Shown piece after piece: positions 31,097-32,914 of a stretch of DNA of 32,914 bases. Within the stretch, counting starts at the first letter, position 1. Each line of letters starts with the position of its first letter. The stretch is from Kiritimatiellia bacterium (GTDB lineage: Bacteria; Verrucomicrobiota; Kiritimatiellia; UBA8416; JADHWI01): the NCBI GenBank assembly GCA_030744755.1, contig JASLPY010000061.1:1-32914 (forward strand). The letters run 5' to 3'. The notes below the pieces were generated by a model. That model did not search any database, was not told the origin of the DNA, and saw only the letters and a list, made by a program, of their open reading frames with translations. The translations under genes and the position numbers were made by a program.

Positions 31097-32146
31097 ATGG
31101 TAGATCCTCAGATTAATATTAGCCAGGAGTTCCTCAAGCTAATAGCTGAGCTTGATGAGTTTAAAGGCAAGTGGATAGCGATGAAAACAATGTCGCCGGA
31201 GCGGTTAAACCAGCTTCGTAGGGTCGCGACCATCGAAAGCATAGGCTCTTCTACCCGCATAGAAGGCGTGAAACTATCGAATAGCCAAGTTGAAGCACTC
31301 CTGTCCAATATTGGCATGACATCCTTTAAAACCCGTGATGAGCAGGAAGTTGCAGGTTACTCCGAGGCCATGGACTTAATCTTTCAGGCTTGGGAAGACA
31401 TGCCTATCACCGAAAACCATATCCGCCAGCTTCACCAAGTTTTGCTACGCCACAGTGAAAAGGACGTTCGCCACCGGGGTGAATATAAGAAACTTGATAA
31501 TCATGTCGTTGCTATGGATGCGGACGGGAATGAAGTTGGTGTTGTATTCCAGACATCCACGCCTTTTGATACACCCCGCGAAATGGAGGAACTGGTGGCT
31601 TGGGTAAATAAGGCCATATCCGAAGAAAGTTTCCATCCGTTATTGATTATTGGCGTGTTCATTGTTGTGTTTCTGGCTATCCACCCATTTCAGGATGGGA
31701 ATGGACGATTATCCCGTGTGCTGACCACTCTTATGCTGCTTAAGGCAGGATACAGTTATGTTCCGTTCGCCTCTTTAGAAAGTGTGGTAGAGGAGAACAA
31801 GGATTTATACTACAAAGCCTTACGCCGGACACAAACCACCCTTAAAACGGAGGTGCCTGACTGGGAGCCATGGTTGGGATTCTTTTTGCGTTGCTTGAAA
31901 AAACAGAAAAGTAATATAGCGGCAAAAGTGCAAATCGAAGAATCATCCAGTGATGAAGATCTCCCGCAGCTGTCTCTAGAGGTTCTTCAACTGCTTTCCC
32001 TCAATCAGCGCATGACGATTGCCGATATGGTGAAAGCGACAGGTGGGAATCAAAACACCTTGAAAGTGCGTCTGCGTGAATTAGTCGCATCAGGGCGAAT
32101 TAATCGTCATGGCAAAGGTCGAGCAACGTGGTATACGCCAGGGTAG
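31097..32146 (+). CDS. Fic family protein with N-terminal inhibitory helix and C-terminal winged helix
   Basis: A 349-residue Fic protein. The catalytic loop HPFQDGNGRLSR (196-207) is a full HPFx(D/E)GNGRxxR motif, as used for AMP transfer from ATP to target hydroxyls. The N-terminal inhibitory motif (S/T)xxxE(G/N) is present as STRIEG (52-57), making it a class II, self-inhibited Fic; Glu56 would block ATP. A C-terminal domain (about 297-349) reads as a winged helix (MTIADMVKATGGNQNTLKVRLRELV then a basic wing). ATG 31097 follows AGGTGA by 3 nt. Base composition is visibly more AT-rich than the rest of the window, suggesting transfer. No antitoxin gene is adjacent. Confidence 0.93.
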   Translation: MVDPQINISQEFLKLIAELDEFKGKWIAMKTMSPERLNQLRRVATIESIGSSTRIEGVKLSNSQVEALLSNIGMTSFKTRDEQEVAGYSEAMDLIFQAWEDMPITENHIRQLHQVLLRHSEKDVRHRGEYKKLDNHVVAMDADGNEVGVVFQTSTPFDTPREMEELVAWVNKAISEESFHPLLIIGVFIVVFLAIHPFQDGNGRLSRVLTTLMLLKAGYSYVPFASLESVVEENKDLYYKALRRTQTTLKTEVPDWEPWLGFFLRCLKKQKSNIAAKVQIEESSSDEDLPQLSLEVLQLLSLNQRMTIADMVKATGGNQNTLKVRLRELVASGRINRHGKGRATWYTPG

Positions 32147-32892
32147 GGCGATTATTCTCCAATTCCCTCAATTCTTTACCACGCTGCAAGTGTGGCCCGT
32201 GAGCGTTTTTACAAACCTTTGTCGAAAATGCTAAAACCCCCGTAAGGTCACAAAAGTCATCCCTGAGTAATTGAGCCAGTATATTCTGCAATTACGGGCC
32301 AATTTTTCGTCGTTGAGCATGGGGATTCCAGAGGATCTCATCTTTCTCTTAAAACCTATAATTTGAATAAAAATGCGGTGTTTAAGAGCCTATATTCAGT
32401 TCATTCACTGTCTGTCCCCTCCCATGGACACACCAAGTACGCTGGTTGAATCACCAACAATAGTGGTGATAACACCAATGATATTGGTATAGTAACCCAG
32501 ATGACCGGTACTGCACTGATTTTCTATCTCACCCGCCTATGGGCGACGGTCCCGACAGGCACAAGACCACACAGTACTGAACAACTCGAAGTCCACAGCT
32601 CACATGTCTCAAGGAGTCTATATACTGGGGCAATGTCTTGTCAGGGATGAACTTCGATTCACACCGATTTTGCAGGGCTCCTCGGCACTCGCTATCCGTG
32701 CAATTGGAGTCACTGGCAGCGCTACCAAGAATCGGGACTACGAGAACCCCGATCCTTGTGGAAGGTAGCCTGGCCGGTGAATGCTCCAAAGGACCAGTTG
32801 AACGAAGTAATCTGCGGTCAGGTTCCTTCTCTTCAATGAGCCAATTGCGCTGTGATTTCGGTCAACACTGCCAGCGTGATTTGATCGCATGA
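32147..32892. other. Intergenic region without a recognisable gene; contains operator-like inverted repeats
   Basis: No open frame here has a recognisable protein. Two small inverted repeats lie close together: ATCACCA/TGGTGAT (32450-32456 with 32464-32470) and ACCAAT/ATTGGT (32474-32479 with 32483-32488). Their shared ACCA/TGGT cores suggest a binding-site cluster or recombination site without a visible gene. Open frames at 32529-32789 and 32638-32892 look spurious. Confidence 0.4.
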
Positions 32893-32914
32893 GATTCTGT
32901 TTGCCCCACAGCGC
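32893..32914. repeat. Dispersed element, copy C (left end only, cut by the window edge)
   Basis: The last 22 bases match the left end of copy B (ATTCTGTTTGCCCCACAGC versus GTTCTGTTTACCCCACAGC) with two differences, in the same orientation. The rest of the copy would lie outside the window. Confidence 0.65.

Noticed and set aside
32638..32892. An 84-codon frame near the right edge
   Set aside because: No RBS, no recognisable motif and biased Ser/Arg content; probably chance.
1..32914. tRNA, rRNA or known riboswitch
   Set aside because: I saw no cloverleaf with a GTTCGA-type T-loop, no rRNA-like sequence, and no recognisable riboswitch core; a covariance-model scan would be decisive.

Overview
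The window looks like a chromosomal segment of an anaerobic or microaerophilic bacterium from the PVC superphylum. A Kiritimatiellota, Lentisphaerota or Planctomycetota-like lineage fits best. This is inferred from gene content (futalosine menaquinone pathway, hydrazine-synthase-alpha-like propeller cytochrome, URO-D-family methyltransferase, GH20 hexosaminidase) and from abundant palindromic intergenic repeats. No rRNA or tRNA gene was found to anchor taxonomy, so the assignment is tentative.

Layout. 142-2497 (+): a two-domain ThyX-like protein and a Tat-type metallophosphoesterase. 2714-9390 (-): an NAD-linked formate dehydrogenase operon (NuoE-like, NuoF-like and FdhA subunits, a 62-residue Cys-motif protein, FdhD and a DUF3786-like protein), mostly joined by 4-bp overlaps. 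9814-12015 (-): a tungstate ABC transporter (tupABC) just upstream of that operon, which suggests the formate dehydrogenase uses tungsten. 12525-13226 (+): an iron-sulfur flavoprotein. 13210-21009 (-): a compact futalosine-pathway cluster, mqnD, mqnB-mqnP fusion, ubiX, ubiD/mqnL, mqnA, mqnE-mqnC fusion. It covers chorismate to demethylmenaquinone in six polypeptides; the final methyltransferase is not in the window. Formate oxidation and a menaquinone pool are plausible parts of one respiratory chain, but no quinone-reactive formate dehydrogenase subunit is present.

21443-30574 is more accessory: a secreted three-CxxCH propeller protein related to hydrazine synthase alpha, a SagB-type nitroreductase, a membrane-anchored protein of thirteen 22-residue repeats, a secreted GH20 beta-N-acetylhexosaminidase, a decayed gene tail, and a URO-D-family methyltransferase. 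30575-32914 is visibly more AT-rich and holds a Fic protein with phased operator-like repeats, probably acquired by transfer.

A ~192-bp dispersed element occurs at 9565-9756, inverted at 21167-21360, and begins again at 32893 at the window edge. The copies divide the window into two ~11.5-kb blocks that could invert, delete or duplicate by recombination. The strongest candidates for novelty are the two futalosine-pathway fusions (especially soluble nucleosidase plus membrane prenyltransferase), the hydrazine-synthase-alpha-like multihaem protein, and the fic operator array.
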